This document shows positions 40,981-50,318 of a stretch of DNA of 64,000 nt, one piece after another (position 1 is the stretch's first letter; every line of letters begins with the position of its first letter). Both the position numbers and the translations under genes were made by a program. Under the pieces are notes generated by a model. It was not told where the DNA came from and did not search any database. It saw nothing but the letters and a program-made list of their open reading frames with translations. This DNA comes from Paractinoplanes aksuensis (GTDB taxonomy: Bacteria > Actinomycetota > Actinomycetes > Mycobacteriales > Micromonosporaceae), in assembly GCF_024137025.1 (NCBI RefSeq), contig NZ_JAMYJR010000027.1, positions 186,001-250,000 on the forward strand, written 5' to 3'.

Positions 40981-43112
40981 GGAGTCGCCCTGTCGTTGAT
41001 CCGGTCGTCGAGGTGCTGACGGGCTCGGGCGGTGAGTGCTTCAGCTTCGGCGCGGAGGCGGTCGGCCAGTGGGGTGGGCATGGCGCCCGCTTGGGCTCGC
41101 AGCTGGCTGACGTGCTGGAGCATTTGGGCTGCGTGGTGGTCGGTGCGGGCGATGTTGGCGCAGCGGGGTTGGCAGCGGTCCAGGCTGGGGGTGTCGGTCC
41201 TGGCGCGGCCCGGGTGGCAGAGCGACTTGTCGCGGGCGTAGTTGCAGAGCAGGAAAGACCGCTGGTTCTCGAAGACGGTGAGCCCGGGGTCGTCGAGCAG
41301 GGCTCGGGCTTGGCGGTGGGTGGTGATGATGCCGCCGAAGCGGTGGTGCGCGCGGGCCGCTGCGTCGACGAGCCGCCGGGCGGCTGGCCCGGAGATCCCT
41401 TCATTGTGGTCAATGGCCTCATCCAGGTCGCTGAGGCGTTCGGCGATGTCGCGGGCGGTCTCGATGTCGAGCAGCTTGTCGATGCCGTCGCGGGAGCGGC
41501 TGGAGTACCCCTCGCTGACGATCGTCCGCAGGTGGCCGTACTGGACGGCCAGGGCGGCCAGGCCACCGGGGCGTCGAGCGATGTGCCAGGCCAGGGTGCG
41601 CCTGAACCGTGAGATCCCGGTGCCGCCGGAGGGGTCGGGCGGGATCGCCTCGGCGGGCCGCTCGTTCGCCTGCGCGTACTCGTTGACCCAGGTGATGAGC
41701 TTTTCGATCCGGTGGGCGGCGGTCGTGTGGGTCAGCGATCGTCCGGGATTCGGAGTGCGGTTCGAGTAGGGGGTGTCGCGTTCGAACAGCAGGTCGCCGT
41801 CGCCGACGATGCGTTCCATGACTCGGATGGCGCGAACCACCGGCGGGATGGCGACCCATGGGGTGTCGCGGTCCCGTCCGGCCGACTGGTGGACGCCGTC
41901 GTCGTCCCGGGCGTTTTTGAACATCCTGCCGTTGATCAGGTAGCGCCGCGGGCCGGCGTCGGATGTCGTGTCGTCGGGTTCCGGGCAGCATCCGGAGCGC
42001 AGGGCGAGGACCTCGGCCGGTCTCATACCTGTCAGGTAGGCGATCACCACGAAGCATGCCGCGACCAGGTGCCGGTGGAGTGCGTCGATGGCGTAGAAGT
42101 CGAACCCTGGCTGCCAAGGGGTGCCGGCTATCGTCGCGGTCGCCGGGGTGGTCAGCCAGCACGGCCCAGGGTTGGCTGCCGCGGCCGCGACCCAACGTGG
42201 GCGTTTGAGGACGATCCTCGCCTGGCGTACCAGGGTTCCGGTGACGCTGGCGAGGAACAGCGCGGGGTGAGTCTGTTCGTGCCCGCCGTTGCGGCCGCGG
42301 GACGGGATGCGGTGTCCCCGCTGCTGCAGGTCATCGAGGAACTCCTCGGTCCTCGCGAACGCGTCGTGGCCGGCGGCGGCTTCGGTCCTGGCGTTGGTGG
42401 CGTGGCGCAGTTGCTGCTGTTCGGTGAAGGCGGTGAGGATATCGTCGGCGAAGTCCTCGACGAACCGCAGTGCCCAGATCAGCAGGGGCCCGATGGTGTC
42501 CGGGCTGATGGCGTCGGTGGTGTTCTCGCCGCCGGCGGATCCGGCGGGCAGGTAGTCGTCGATGCCGTCGGTCAGCCAGGGCGGCGCGGCGAGCTGGTGC
42601 TCGGCTGGTAGGTGCAGGGTGGAGTAGTAGTGGAGTCGGCTCAGCGCTACCAGCGCGCCTTTGGCGGTGTCGCGGGCCAGCCCGCGACGGATCTCCTGGC
42701 GGATGTAGTCGGCCATGTCGGCGGCCCGCACGTCGGACAAAGTGCTGATGCCGCGTTGGTCGGCCCAGATCGCGAAGTTCCGCCAGGCGGCGATGGTGTG
42801 GAAGGCGAGCGCGATGCTGGGCTTGGTCACCATCAGGTTGTTGTGCCCGGCGACCAGGGCATCCGGCAGCGCCTAGCGGAACATGACCCAGGCGGCGGCG
42901 CGCATGCTGTCCCGGAACCGGGGCGGGATGCGATTCCAGATGATGTTCTGGCTCGCCGCCGATGGATTCTGCGACAACGGCGCGATCGGCCACCGCGGGT
43001 CACCGAAGCGCGGGATCAGGTGCCGCTGGGCCAGCGGGACGCTCTCGGGGTCGATCACCGGCTCTTCGGGGTGTGGCAAGGCCTGGGTGAGCTGGTGCGC
43101 TGCGGTGCTCAC
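40977..43112 (-). pseudogene. Third tyrosine recombinase (TnpB-like), in-frame amber stop
   Basis: From the GTG at 43112 the frame reads 79 codons (ending AAAWVMFR), a TAG at 42873-42875, and then continues in the same frame (ALPDALVAGHNN) into a 618-residue stretch to 40977. That stretch has the recombinase arginine (LTGMRPAEVLALR), FRRTLAWHIARR, and QYGHLRTIVSEGY with the candidate histidine and tyrosine. A cysteine-rich C-terminal cluster follows (LLCNYARDKSLC, DRCQPRCAN), as in TnpB proteins. The amber codon probably replaces a sense codon. Internal translation from ATG 42833 would keep the catalytic part but lose about 93 residues. Confidence 0.78.
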
Positions 43113-43114
43113 GC

Positions 43115-44851
43115 CTACCACCCCGTCGTCAGCAGGTCTTCGATGATCTGCCGGTCGTCGTCGGTCGCTGCGGCCAAGGCGTCGTCCCACTCAGCCGCTG
43201 TGAATCCGGGGCCTGCTTGATGCTGGTCAGCCGCTGGTGGTGCACGTCCCAATCCCGTGCCCATTCGTCGGCCGGCAGGACGGCGCGTAGATCGTCCAGC
43301 GATCGGTGCAGCAGCGCGAGCCGGGGCAGGTGGCGTGGAGTGATCACGGCGTGGGGGCAGATGAAGCAGAGCAGGAACGAGGCGCGGCAGCCGGTGCCGT
43401 GCTCGCTGAACGGGCTGTGGTGGTAGTCCCGACAGGTGGCCGTCGCGGTGTCGCCCTCCGGATCCGTCTCGGCGCGGCGCAGCGCCGCGCGGAACTGCGC
43501 GCGGGCGAACGCGACCGCATCGTTGACGCCAGCCTCGATCGCGTCCCGGGTCTCATGCTTCGTGCGCGGATCGGGCAGCACGTAGACGCGGTCCCGGGTG
43601 TCGCGGCTGTGCTGAATCAGGTCCGGCTGGTTGGCCAGCACGAACGTCTTACGCAGCCGCCGTAGGTTCACCTTGATGCTGCCCCGGCCCAACGGCACCC
43701 GCCGGTCGTCCCCGCGAGTCTTGCTGCCGGCGAGTTGCTCGAGGGCACCCGCGAACTGGATGCTCACCGTCGCGGCCGGGTTGTCACGGGTGTGCCAGAC
43801 GATCAGCCTGCTGCTCGGGGTGCCGGCCAGCGCCAGCGCCGCCCGCCCGGGGCCGGTCGCCTCCACCGCCTCGCTGATCAGGCGGCCCGGCGAGCCGGCT
43901 CCCCAGTCGGTGAGATTGCGGCTCTCGTACCGATGCGGGGCGCGGCGGCGCCGCTTGTGCAGCTCGACGCGATAGACCACCGGGCCGTCGGACTCTGCAG
44001 ACACTATCTGCGGGATGTCGAGCTCGGCGATCGAGCCGGCGTTCCAGCCGTAGGTGCACAGCATCAGCGTCAGCAGCGCCCTGGCCTCGGCGGGCGTCAT
44101 GAACAACCTGGCCCATGTAGTCTCAGCCCGAGACCCCGCCCAGCACGACCGTGTCGGCATGCCGGATCCGTTCCTGGCCATTCCGCGCCGTATAGGTCGG
44201 TGGCTGGCCGGTCCGGGCGATGTGATCCAGCAGGGCAGCCAAGCGCCACTGCGGGGTCGACTCTTCGAACGCGCCGGCCCGCCACCGCTGCAGATGCTCG
44301 ACGTTGGCTCGGATCCGCAGCAGCCCGGTGCGGAACGTCCGCGCGGCGTGCCCTTTGATCGCGTCGAACTCCTGCGCGGTATACGCGGTCTCGGTCACCG
44401 TCTCCGCCGGGAGTCGCCGCATGATCAGGTCTCGGGTGCTCTGTGGAAGTCGCGGATGCCCGCGCAGGAAACCCGCCGTGAACTTCAACAGTCGGCCCTG
44501 CCGTTCACCAGTGGCCAGCCGCCACGCCGCCCACATCCCCGGCGTGACGTCGGGCAGGTCCTCCGGCGGAGGCCGCCGCTCGGCCAAGAACTGCGCGAAC
44601 GGGCGCAGCATGTCGAACGCCCAGCGGCTGCTGTTCACCGACCGCCACGTGCCGCCCGGCCCCGCGAACTGCCCGAACCGCTCCGCCAGGCTGCGTGCCA
44701 TCGCCGGGCGCAACGGCAGCACCGCGAAGTCGTATTCGACACGGCGCTGGTCGCTCTCATCGAGATGGGTGACCACGAGCCTGGCCGGGTCAAGGACGTG
44801 CGGCCGTTGGGCAGAGTCGCCTGGCCGCGCTGCCGGCCGTCCGCGGCTCAC
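43115..44851 (-). pseudogene. Second tyrosine recombinase, two frameshifts
   Basis: The gene starts at a GTG overlapping the first recombinase (GTGA) and reads 242 residues to VVLGGVS. One extra base in the CCC run at 44127-44129 then brings a stop. Restoring the frame continues WARLFMTPAEARALLTLMLCTYGW to HHQRLTSIKQAP. A missing base near 43208-43211 hides the natural end (AAEWDDALAA to LLTTGW, TAG at 43115). The usual catalytic arginine and HxxR motifs are weak (CTYGWNAGSI, NLRRLRKTFVLAN, RVYVLPDP). A cysteine cluster (GCRASFLLCFICPH) lies near the end. Both indels are in homopolymers, so sequencing error is possible. Confidence 0.72.
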
Positions 44852-46350
44852 GGCCCGACCTCCGTATCCAGCACCCGGCCCGACAGCCGAGCCAGCTGTG
44901 CCAGCGCCTCGGTGGTGTCCTCCGCCGGCTCCTCGAGCAGCAGGGACCTGATCTGCAAGTCGGCCACGGGCGCGGCGTAGATGTTGCGGGTGGTCTCCTC
45001 GCTCGCGTGCCCGAGCATGTCCCGGACCAGGCCCCAGACGTCGCCGTAGAGCTCACGCATCGCCCGGCGTTCCTCCGGGCTCAGACCGAACCGGCGGTCC
45101 AGCGCGTGCTGCAGCACCACCAGCATATGCAGGGCGAAACTGTGTCTGGCCATGTGCGGTGTGAACCACGGCGGCTGCGCCACCCGACCGGCCAGCACCG
45201 CCTGGCAGCGCTGCGACGCGGCGCGATAGACCGCCTCCCAGGAGTGCGGCCGAAACGGGGTTCCATCCTCGGATAGCCACAACCACAACGGCTCCAGCCC
45301 GTCTTCCTCGCGGACGAAAAGCCGCAGCCGGTCCTCGACACCGATCATGTCCAGGCTGCGTTGCACCGCCTGCCCATCGTCGTCGACCCAGTGCAGCGTC
45401 GTCCGACGCCACCCGGACCTGCGCATGACCACCCGATGATCCGACATCGCCTGGTATCGGCCGGCGGCCTGGGCCCGTCGGACCGCTGCCCGGCGGGTCG
45501 TGCCGACGTACGCGTCGATGGCCTCGATAGCGTCGGCGGAGACGTAGAAGGTCCTGGCTCTCCTGGACTTGGTGACCTCTCGGCCCAGCTGGCCGCGGGC
45601 GTACCGATGGGTCGCCTCGGCTAGCGTCGGGACCTCGATCGTCAGCATCGAGGCACCCTCACCACGGCGCAGCTCCGAACTGAACAGCAGATCGGCGTAC
45701 GCGGCGTTGCGGTCATCGTTGCGGCCACGCCACGACGGATCACGCCGCGAATCGGCCGCGTAGCCACGCAGTCCCACATCGCGCCACAACCGGTACGCGC
45801 GCGGCGTGAGCCACTTGACGTTGCTGGAGCGCACCTCATGCGCCCGACCCACCGGCACCGAGACCGGCTCGCCTGCCCGGCTCACTCGGACCCGCTCGGT
45901 CACCGGGCTCTTCACCATGACCCCCTGGCTGACCGCCCACTTGTAGAGCCGGGTCAACGCTGCCAACTCGCGGTTCCACTTGCTACCGCCGATCAGCCGG
46001 GGATTGCGCGGCGACCATCGACGCCAGTATTGGAAATCCCACACGTCATCGTCGTAGGCCTCGTCCCAGTTCTTGCCCCTCGACCAGAGGAAGTCGAAGA
46101 ACAGGCAACAGTCCGTCGCGTAGTTCCTCCGCGTCTCCGTCGCCAGCCACGCGAAGCTGCTGCGCGTCAGGTATCGCGTCAGCCGTGGATCGACGCGGTA
46201 GTCCGGATCGGTGAAGAACAACGATCCCGCTTCGATGCCCACCGCCTGCTCGCGGCCCGCGAGCCCTTCCAACCCTTCCACTTTAGTGAGCCGCGACGGG
46301 ACACCGAGCGGCGTACCTGTCACCCTGTGTATCTGCCAATGCCTGTTCAC
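44848..46350 (-). CDS. First tyrosine recombinase (TnpA-like), intact
   Basis: This 500-residue integrase has all active-site residues visible: the arginine in SSELRRGEG (about 228), HMARH (399-403), the histidine in LGHASEETT (448) and the tyrosine nucleophile in NIYAAP (458). The N-terminal 230 residues form the SAM-like DNA-binding part (TETRRNYATDCCLFFDFLWSRG). The start is a GTG with GAAGGG upstream, only 31 bases from the right inverted arm. It is the only fully intact recombinase in the element and could in principle still act on the ends. Confidence 0.88.
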   Translation of the reverse strand: MNRHWQIHRVTGTPLGVPSRLTKVEGLEGLAGREQAVGIEAGSLFFTDPDYRVDPRLTRYLTRSSFAWLATETRRNYATDCCLFFDFLWSRGKNWDEAYDDDVWDFQYWRRWSPRNPRLIGGSKWNRELAALTRLYKWAVSQGVMVKSPVTERVRVSRAGEPVSVPVGRAHEVRSSNVKWLTPRAYRLWRDVGLRGYAADSRRDPSWRGRNDDRNAAYADLLFSSELRRGEGASMLTIEVPTLAEATHRYARGQLGREVTKSRRARTFYVSADAIEAIDAYVGTTRRAAVRRAQAAGRYQAMSDHRVVMRRSGWRRTTLHWVDDDGQAVQRSLDMIGVEDRLRLFVREEDGLEPLWLWLSEDGTPFRPHSWEAVYRAASQRCQAVLAGRVAQPPWFTPHMARHSFALHMLVVLQHALDRRFGLSPEERRAMRELYGDVWGLVRDMLGHASEETTRNIYAAPVADLQIRSLLLEEPAEDTTEALAQLARLSGRVLDTEVGP

Positions 46351-46380
46351 GGGAGCCCTTCTAAATGCAACGTACGGTCA

Positions 46381-46405
46381 CGCAACACGTAGATCTAATA
46401 GGGAA
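46381..46405 (-). repeat. Right inverted arm of the element
   Basis: Read on the minus strand this is TTCCCT, 10 bases, CGTGTTGCG, directly inside the right GTGGCT core (46406-46411). The 15 shared bases with the left arm lie outside coding sequence of the recombinases. Confidence 0.75.
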
Positions 46406-46412
46406 GTGGCTT

Positions 46413-47393
46413 CAGGCGCACATGATCGAGCAGGCTCGGCTCCGGCCCGGATCACGGGTTCTCGAGGTCGGGTCCGGCGGCTGCAACGCCGCCCTGCTGG
46501 CCGAGGTCGTCGGACCGACCGGCACCACAGTCACCGTGGACATCGATCCCCGCGTCACCGCCGGCGCCCGCAGTGCGCTCATCCAAGCCGGCTACCCCCA
46601 GGTCCGGGTACTGCAGGCCGACGGCGCGGACGGGTATCCAGCTGATGGGCCGTACGACGCGATCATCGTGACCGTCGAGTCCAGCGACATCCCGCCGGCC
46701 TGGCTGGAGCATCTCCCACCGAGCGGGGCTCTCGTCGTCCCCTTGCGGATGCGCGGCCACACCCGGTGCCTGACCCTCCGCCGCCGTGACGACCACCTCT
46801 TGGCCACGAAGGCAATTCAGTGCGGGTTCGTACCGATGCAGGGCCTCGGCCGTGACCCTGCCCGCAGGATCCCGCTGCGCGGCGAAGACGCCGTCCTGCT
46901 CCTTGACGACCGGACAACCGAGGTCGACGAGACCTTGCTGCGAGCGGCCCTCGACATGCCACGCGTCGACCTCTGGTCACCAGTCAGCGCCGCGATGAGC
47001 GACGGAAAGGCGTTCGACTCGGTGCAGCTGTGGCTGGCCAGCCAGCCCCGCCCGTACGGAATTCTGAACGTCGACCGCAACCGCACCGCCGGCCTGCTGG
47101 ACCCCCAGGACCGGTTCTTCTGCCCCACCCTGCTGAGCAGCGACAGCCTCGCCTACCTCACGCTGCGCGAGAACAGCGGGCAGAACTGGCAGTTCGGCGC
47201 CCACGGCTTCGGCCCGGCCGCCGAGACTTTGGCCGCCGAAATAATCATGCTGCTCACCGCCTGGAACGACCACCACCGCAGCACCGGCCCGCAGATCACA
47301 ATTCACCCGTCCGGCTCTGCCCTCCCGGACGCCGATGGCCTCCGGCTGCTCGTGCCCCGCCGCCACTCGCTGACCGCGATCAGCTGGTTCTAA
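46413..47393 (+). pseudogene. PCMT-like methyltransferase, 3' part, separated by the element
   Basis: After the right core the host gene resumes with QAHMIEQARLRPGSRVLEVGSGG, the SAM-binding motif I that the 5' part lacks. It continues through VTVDIDPRV, DAIIVTVESSDIPPAWLEHL and a C-terminal domain typical of FxLD-system methyltransferases. An ATG at 46365, inside the element arm and in frame, could start a 342-residue product with about 16 foreign residues. It would still lack the DUF402 part and the substrate-side N-terminus. Joining 37664-38554 to 46413-47393 gives one frame of about 623 residues. Confidence 0.85.
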
Positions 47394-47397
47394 GGCC

Positions 47398-48963
47398 TTA
47401 GACGCGGCCGTCGACGATGTCGCGGGTTACTGCGGATTGTTCGGCCAGGACGCCGCTGATCAGGGTTTGGGTGTCGTTGATCTGGGTGACGATGGACTGG
47501 ATGGCGGCCAGCGAGTCGACCACGTTGCCGGCGTCGGTCTGGATCTCGTTGATGAGGGCGGTCACGTCCTGGGTGGCTCGGGCTGTGCTCTGGGCCAGAT
47601 CCTTCACTTCGGTTGCGACCACGGCGAAGCCGCGGCCCGCCTCGCCGGCGCGGGCGGCCTCGATGGTCGCGTTCAGGGCCAGCAGGTTCGTCTGCTCGGC
47701 GATGGTCGTGATCACCCGGACCACGTCGCTGATTTTCGCGCTGGAGGCGGACAGTCGGGCCACCAACGCGTTCGCCTCGCCGGTGACCGTGCTGGCCTGA
47801 CCGGCGACCAAGGCCGCCTGGCCCACGTTGTGTTCCACCCGTTCGATCGAGCCGACCAGTTCGGTGCCCGCCCCGACCAGGCGGGCCGCCTCGCGGATCC
47901 TTTGCAGGGCCTGGGAAACCAGGAACGCCGTGTTGCGCAGCGCGCCGGCCCGGCCGTCGGAGAGCGACATCCGTTCGGTGGCGAAGAAGTCCAGGGTGCC
48001 GATCACCTGGCCCTGTACGACCAGCGGCAGGCACACGCCGGCCTTCACCCCGGCGCGCCGGGCGGCCGGGGCCCGTACGCAATCGTTCACCTCGGCCAGG
48101 TCGGGCACGAACACCATGTCCTTGGCCCGCCAGGCCCGCCCGGCCAGGCCGACTCCGGGTGCGAAGCTGGCGGCCCGGGTCACGGTGCGGAACTCCTCGC
48201 CGGCGTCGCCCGACTCCTGCCGGAAGACCAGGGCGTTGCGTTCCGGGTCGACCTCCCAGAAGCTTCCGTAGGCCCAGCCGAACTCGCGCCGGATCGTGTC
48301 GAGCGCCTCCCTGATCGCGGTGGCCTCGTCGCGGGCCGCCGTCACCTGCCGCAACACCGCGTTGACGGCGGCCATGTCGGCGGCCGCCCGTTGCTGCCGT
48401 TCGGCTTCGGCGACCCGTTCCAGCGCCTGCGAGACGAGCAGGCCGATGCTGCGCAGGGTTTCCAGCCGCTGTTCGGACGGGTCGAGGGTGGTGGTGGCGA
48501 AGAAGTCCATGGTCCCGACGACTTGGCCGTTCTCCATCAGCGGGAAGCAGACGCCGCTCTTGACCCCGACCCGCTGGGCCACGGGGGCCCGCACACAGTC
48601 GCGCACCTGCCCCAGGTCGGGGACGAAGACCAGGTCGCGGTTTCGCCAGGCCCGTCCGGAGAGGCCGGTCCCCTCGGCGAACGAGGCTTCCAGGGTCACC
48701 TGGCGGAACTCGGGGCCGGCGTCACCGGACTCGACGGCGAACCGCAGCACCTTGCCTTCGGGGTCGATCCGCCAGTACGAGCCGTACACCCAGCCGAACA
48801 CCTCGCGGACCGCGTCGAGGGCGGCCTGCGCGGCCCGCCCCGGCGTCTTGGCGTCCTGCAGCGCGCGCACCACGGTGATCACCGCGTCGGTGTTGGCCCG
48901 CGCCTCGGCCGCCACCTGCCCGTCGGTGTCCACCCGCGGTCCGCGCCGGCTGTTCCAGCCCAT
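47398..48963 (-). CDS. Soluble receptor: GAF-GAF-MCP signalling domain
   Basis: This 521-residue cytoplasmic protein contains two similar GAF domains (VFGWVYGSYWRIDPEGKVLRF to MDFFATTTL, and EFGWAYGSFWEVDPERNALVF to LDFFATERM). A methyl-accepting chemotaxis core follows with the hairpin tip ISDVVRVITTIAEQTNLLALNATIEAARAGEAGRGFAVVATEVKDLA. There is no membrane helix. The second strand of the signalling helix pair ends early (EQSAVTRDIVDGRV), shorter than most relatives. It may sense a small ligand or redox state and feed a CheA-type complex. The ATG at 48963 has AGGGGAC upstream. Confidence 0.85.
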   Translation of the reverse strand: MGWNSRRGPRVDTDGQVAAEARANTDAVITVVRALQDAKTPGRAAQAALDAVREVFGWVYGSYWRIDPEGKVLRFAVESGDAGPEFRQVTLEASFAEGTGLSGRAWRNRDLVFVPDLGQVRDCVRAPVAQRVGVKSGVCFPLMENGQVVGTMDFFATTTLDPSEQRLETLRSIGLLVSQALERVAEAERQQRAAADMAAVNAVLRQVTAARDEATAIREALDTIRREFGWAYGSFWEVDPERNALVFRQESGDAGEEFRTVTRAASFAPGVGLAGRAWRAKDMVFVPDLAEVNDCVRAPAARRAGVKAGVCLPLVVQGQVIGTLDFFATERMSLSDGRAGALRNTAFLVSQALQRIREAARLVGAGTELVGSIERVEHNVGQAALVAGQASTVTGEANALVARLSASSAKISDVVRVITTIAEQTNLLALNATIEAARAGEAGRGFAVVATEVKDLAQSTARATQDVTALINEIQTDAGNVVDSLAAIQSIVTQINDTQTLISGVLAEQSAVTRDIVDGRV

Positions 48964-49050
48964 TACCGTCCCCTGTCTCTCCCCACTGGGAAGTTCGGCG
49001 GACGGCGGCACCGACGTGAGGAGCAGGGCAAAGGTCATACCAACCCAAGG

Positions 49051-50205
49051 TCAGGGTGCGTACGCCGTGACGGTGGAACCGATCCGGCCGTAGAGCCGCC
49101 CGTTGGCCACGATCGGCGCGCCCCGCAACGCCGACGTCCCCGCGTCGAGCGTGATGGCCCGGCCGGTGCGCGCCTCGAACGCGGCCAGCGGGTGGCCGTC
49201 GCTGCGCCAGCCGTAGACCACGCCGCCGCCGATCGCGAAGCCGTAGGGGGTGTCGTCGGCGAACGTGGCCGTCCAGACCCGGCGGCCGTCCCGGGCGTCG
49301 ACGGCGATCATCGTCGAGGCCAGCGTGTGCAGGTAGACCCGTTCGCCGTCGGTGGCGAACCCCATCGTGGAGCCGTGGCTCGGGAAGGTCCCGAGCACCG
49401 CTCCGGTGGCCGAGCTGACCCGCCGGATCAAGCCGTCGGGGTCGCACCGCATGTAGAACGCGGCGCCGTCCGGGGACGCTCCGATCGGGGTGAAACAGCC
49501 CGCGCCGGCCTTCCACACCGCCCGGCCCGTCGTGACGTCGATCGCGGTGGACTTGTTGTCGTCCCCCACCACCAGGACCTTCCCGTCGGCGACGATGCGC
49601 TGGCCGCCGATCGACCCCACGCGCGCCCACACCCGAGCGCCGTCGGCGATGCGGTAGGCCCGGATCCCGTACTTGCTGATCGGCTCGTCCCAAACGCTGC
49701 CGAGCACGATCCCTTTGTCGACGACCAGGTCGTACATGGTCTCGGGAATCCGCTTCTGATAGACCACTTTGCCGGTGGCGACGTCGTGCGCGGTGAGGAA
49801 CGCCTTGTTGGAGCGGCAGTCCCGGTACTGGGCGATCAGCCGCTTCCCCACGATCGCGGCCAGGCTGATGCTCGTCTTCTTGCCGGTGACCGGGGTCTGC
49901 CACACCCGCGCCCCGGTGCTCGCGTCGTAACCCCTGATCTGGTACGACGCCGCGGTGATCAGCCGTTGGCCGGCGACCAGGGGCACGGCCGGTTCGGCGC
50001 ACTTCACGCTCGCCGCCGGAACGGTCCAGCGCGGCTTGAGCCTGGCCGCGTTGGCCGGGGTGAGCCGGGTCTCGCCCGGGTTGTAGTAGTCGCCGGTCGC
50101 ATGGCCCGCCTCCTGCCCCCAGGTGTCGGGAGTCGTCGCGGCGGCCGGGCTCGACACGAATACCAGGCCCGCGGTCGCGGCGACCGCCAGGAAACGACTT
50201 CTCAC
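49051..50205 (-). CDS. Secreted PQQ-like beta-propeller protein
   Basis: This 384-residue protein has a signal peptide ending near SSPAAATT. Repeated PQQ/WD-type blades follow: YDASTGARVWQTPV, HDVATGKVVYQKRI, IDVTTGRAVWKAGAG and VDARDGRRVWTATFA. These repeats form an eight-bladed-type propeller. No PQQ-dehydrogenase catalytic residues are evident, so it is more likely a binding or scaffold protein. Two cysteine pairs may form disulfides. It is divergent from the MutS-like pair, with no clear functional tie. Confidence 0.82.
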   Translation of the reverse strand: MRSRFLAVAATAGLVFVSSPAAATTPDTWGQEAGHATGDYYNPGETRLTPANAARLKPRWTVPAASVKCAEPAVPLVAGQRLITAASYQIRGYDASTGARVWQTPVTGKKTSISLAAIVGKRLIAQYRDCRSNKAFLTAHDVATGKVVYQKRIPETMYDLVVDKGIVLGSVWDEPISKYGIRAYRIADGARVWARVGSIGGQRIVADGKVLVVGDDNKSTAIDVTTGRAVWKAGAGCFTPIGASPDGAAFYMRCDPDGLIRRVSSATGAVLGTFPSHGSTMGFATDGERVYLHTLASTMIAVDARDGRRVWTATFADDTPYGFAIGGGVVYGWRSDGHPLAAFEARTGRAITLDAGTSALRGAPIVANGRLYGRIGSTVTAYAP

Positions 50206-50318
50206 AGCAACTCCTCAGGACAGGACGGAAGATCACCGTACGAAGTAACGTCGCGAACGAACGCGCGCCGGGCGCTCTGCTCACCCGGTCGGGCGACCCC
50301 ACGGCAGGAAGACCAACG

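Larger units (their letters stand above)
38548..46412. mobile_element. Tn554/RIT-like element (7,858 bp) inserted in the methyltransferase gene
   Basis: The element is bounded by GTGGCT copies at 38548-38553 and 46406-46411 (both followed by T). Next to the cores are inverted arms: TTCCCT-N12-CGTGTTGCG on the left, and its complement with a 10-base spacer on the right. It encodes, on the minus strand with overlapping codons, three tyrosine recombinases and a DUF6262/TnpC-like protein, and on the plus strand a pentapeptide-like membrane protein. Removing everything between the cores rejoins the host methyltransferase in frame. The layout matches Tn554-type and recombinase-in-trio elements. Confidence 0.85.

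Noticed and set aside
44120..44135. Programmed +1 frameshift in the second recombinase
   Set aside because: The site has a GGG run before TGA but no recognised slippery motif, and a second indel downstream makes decay or sequencing error more likely.
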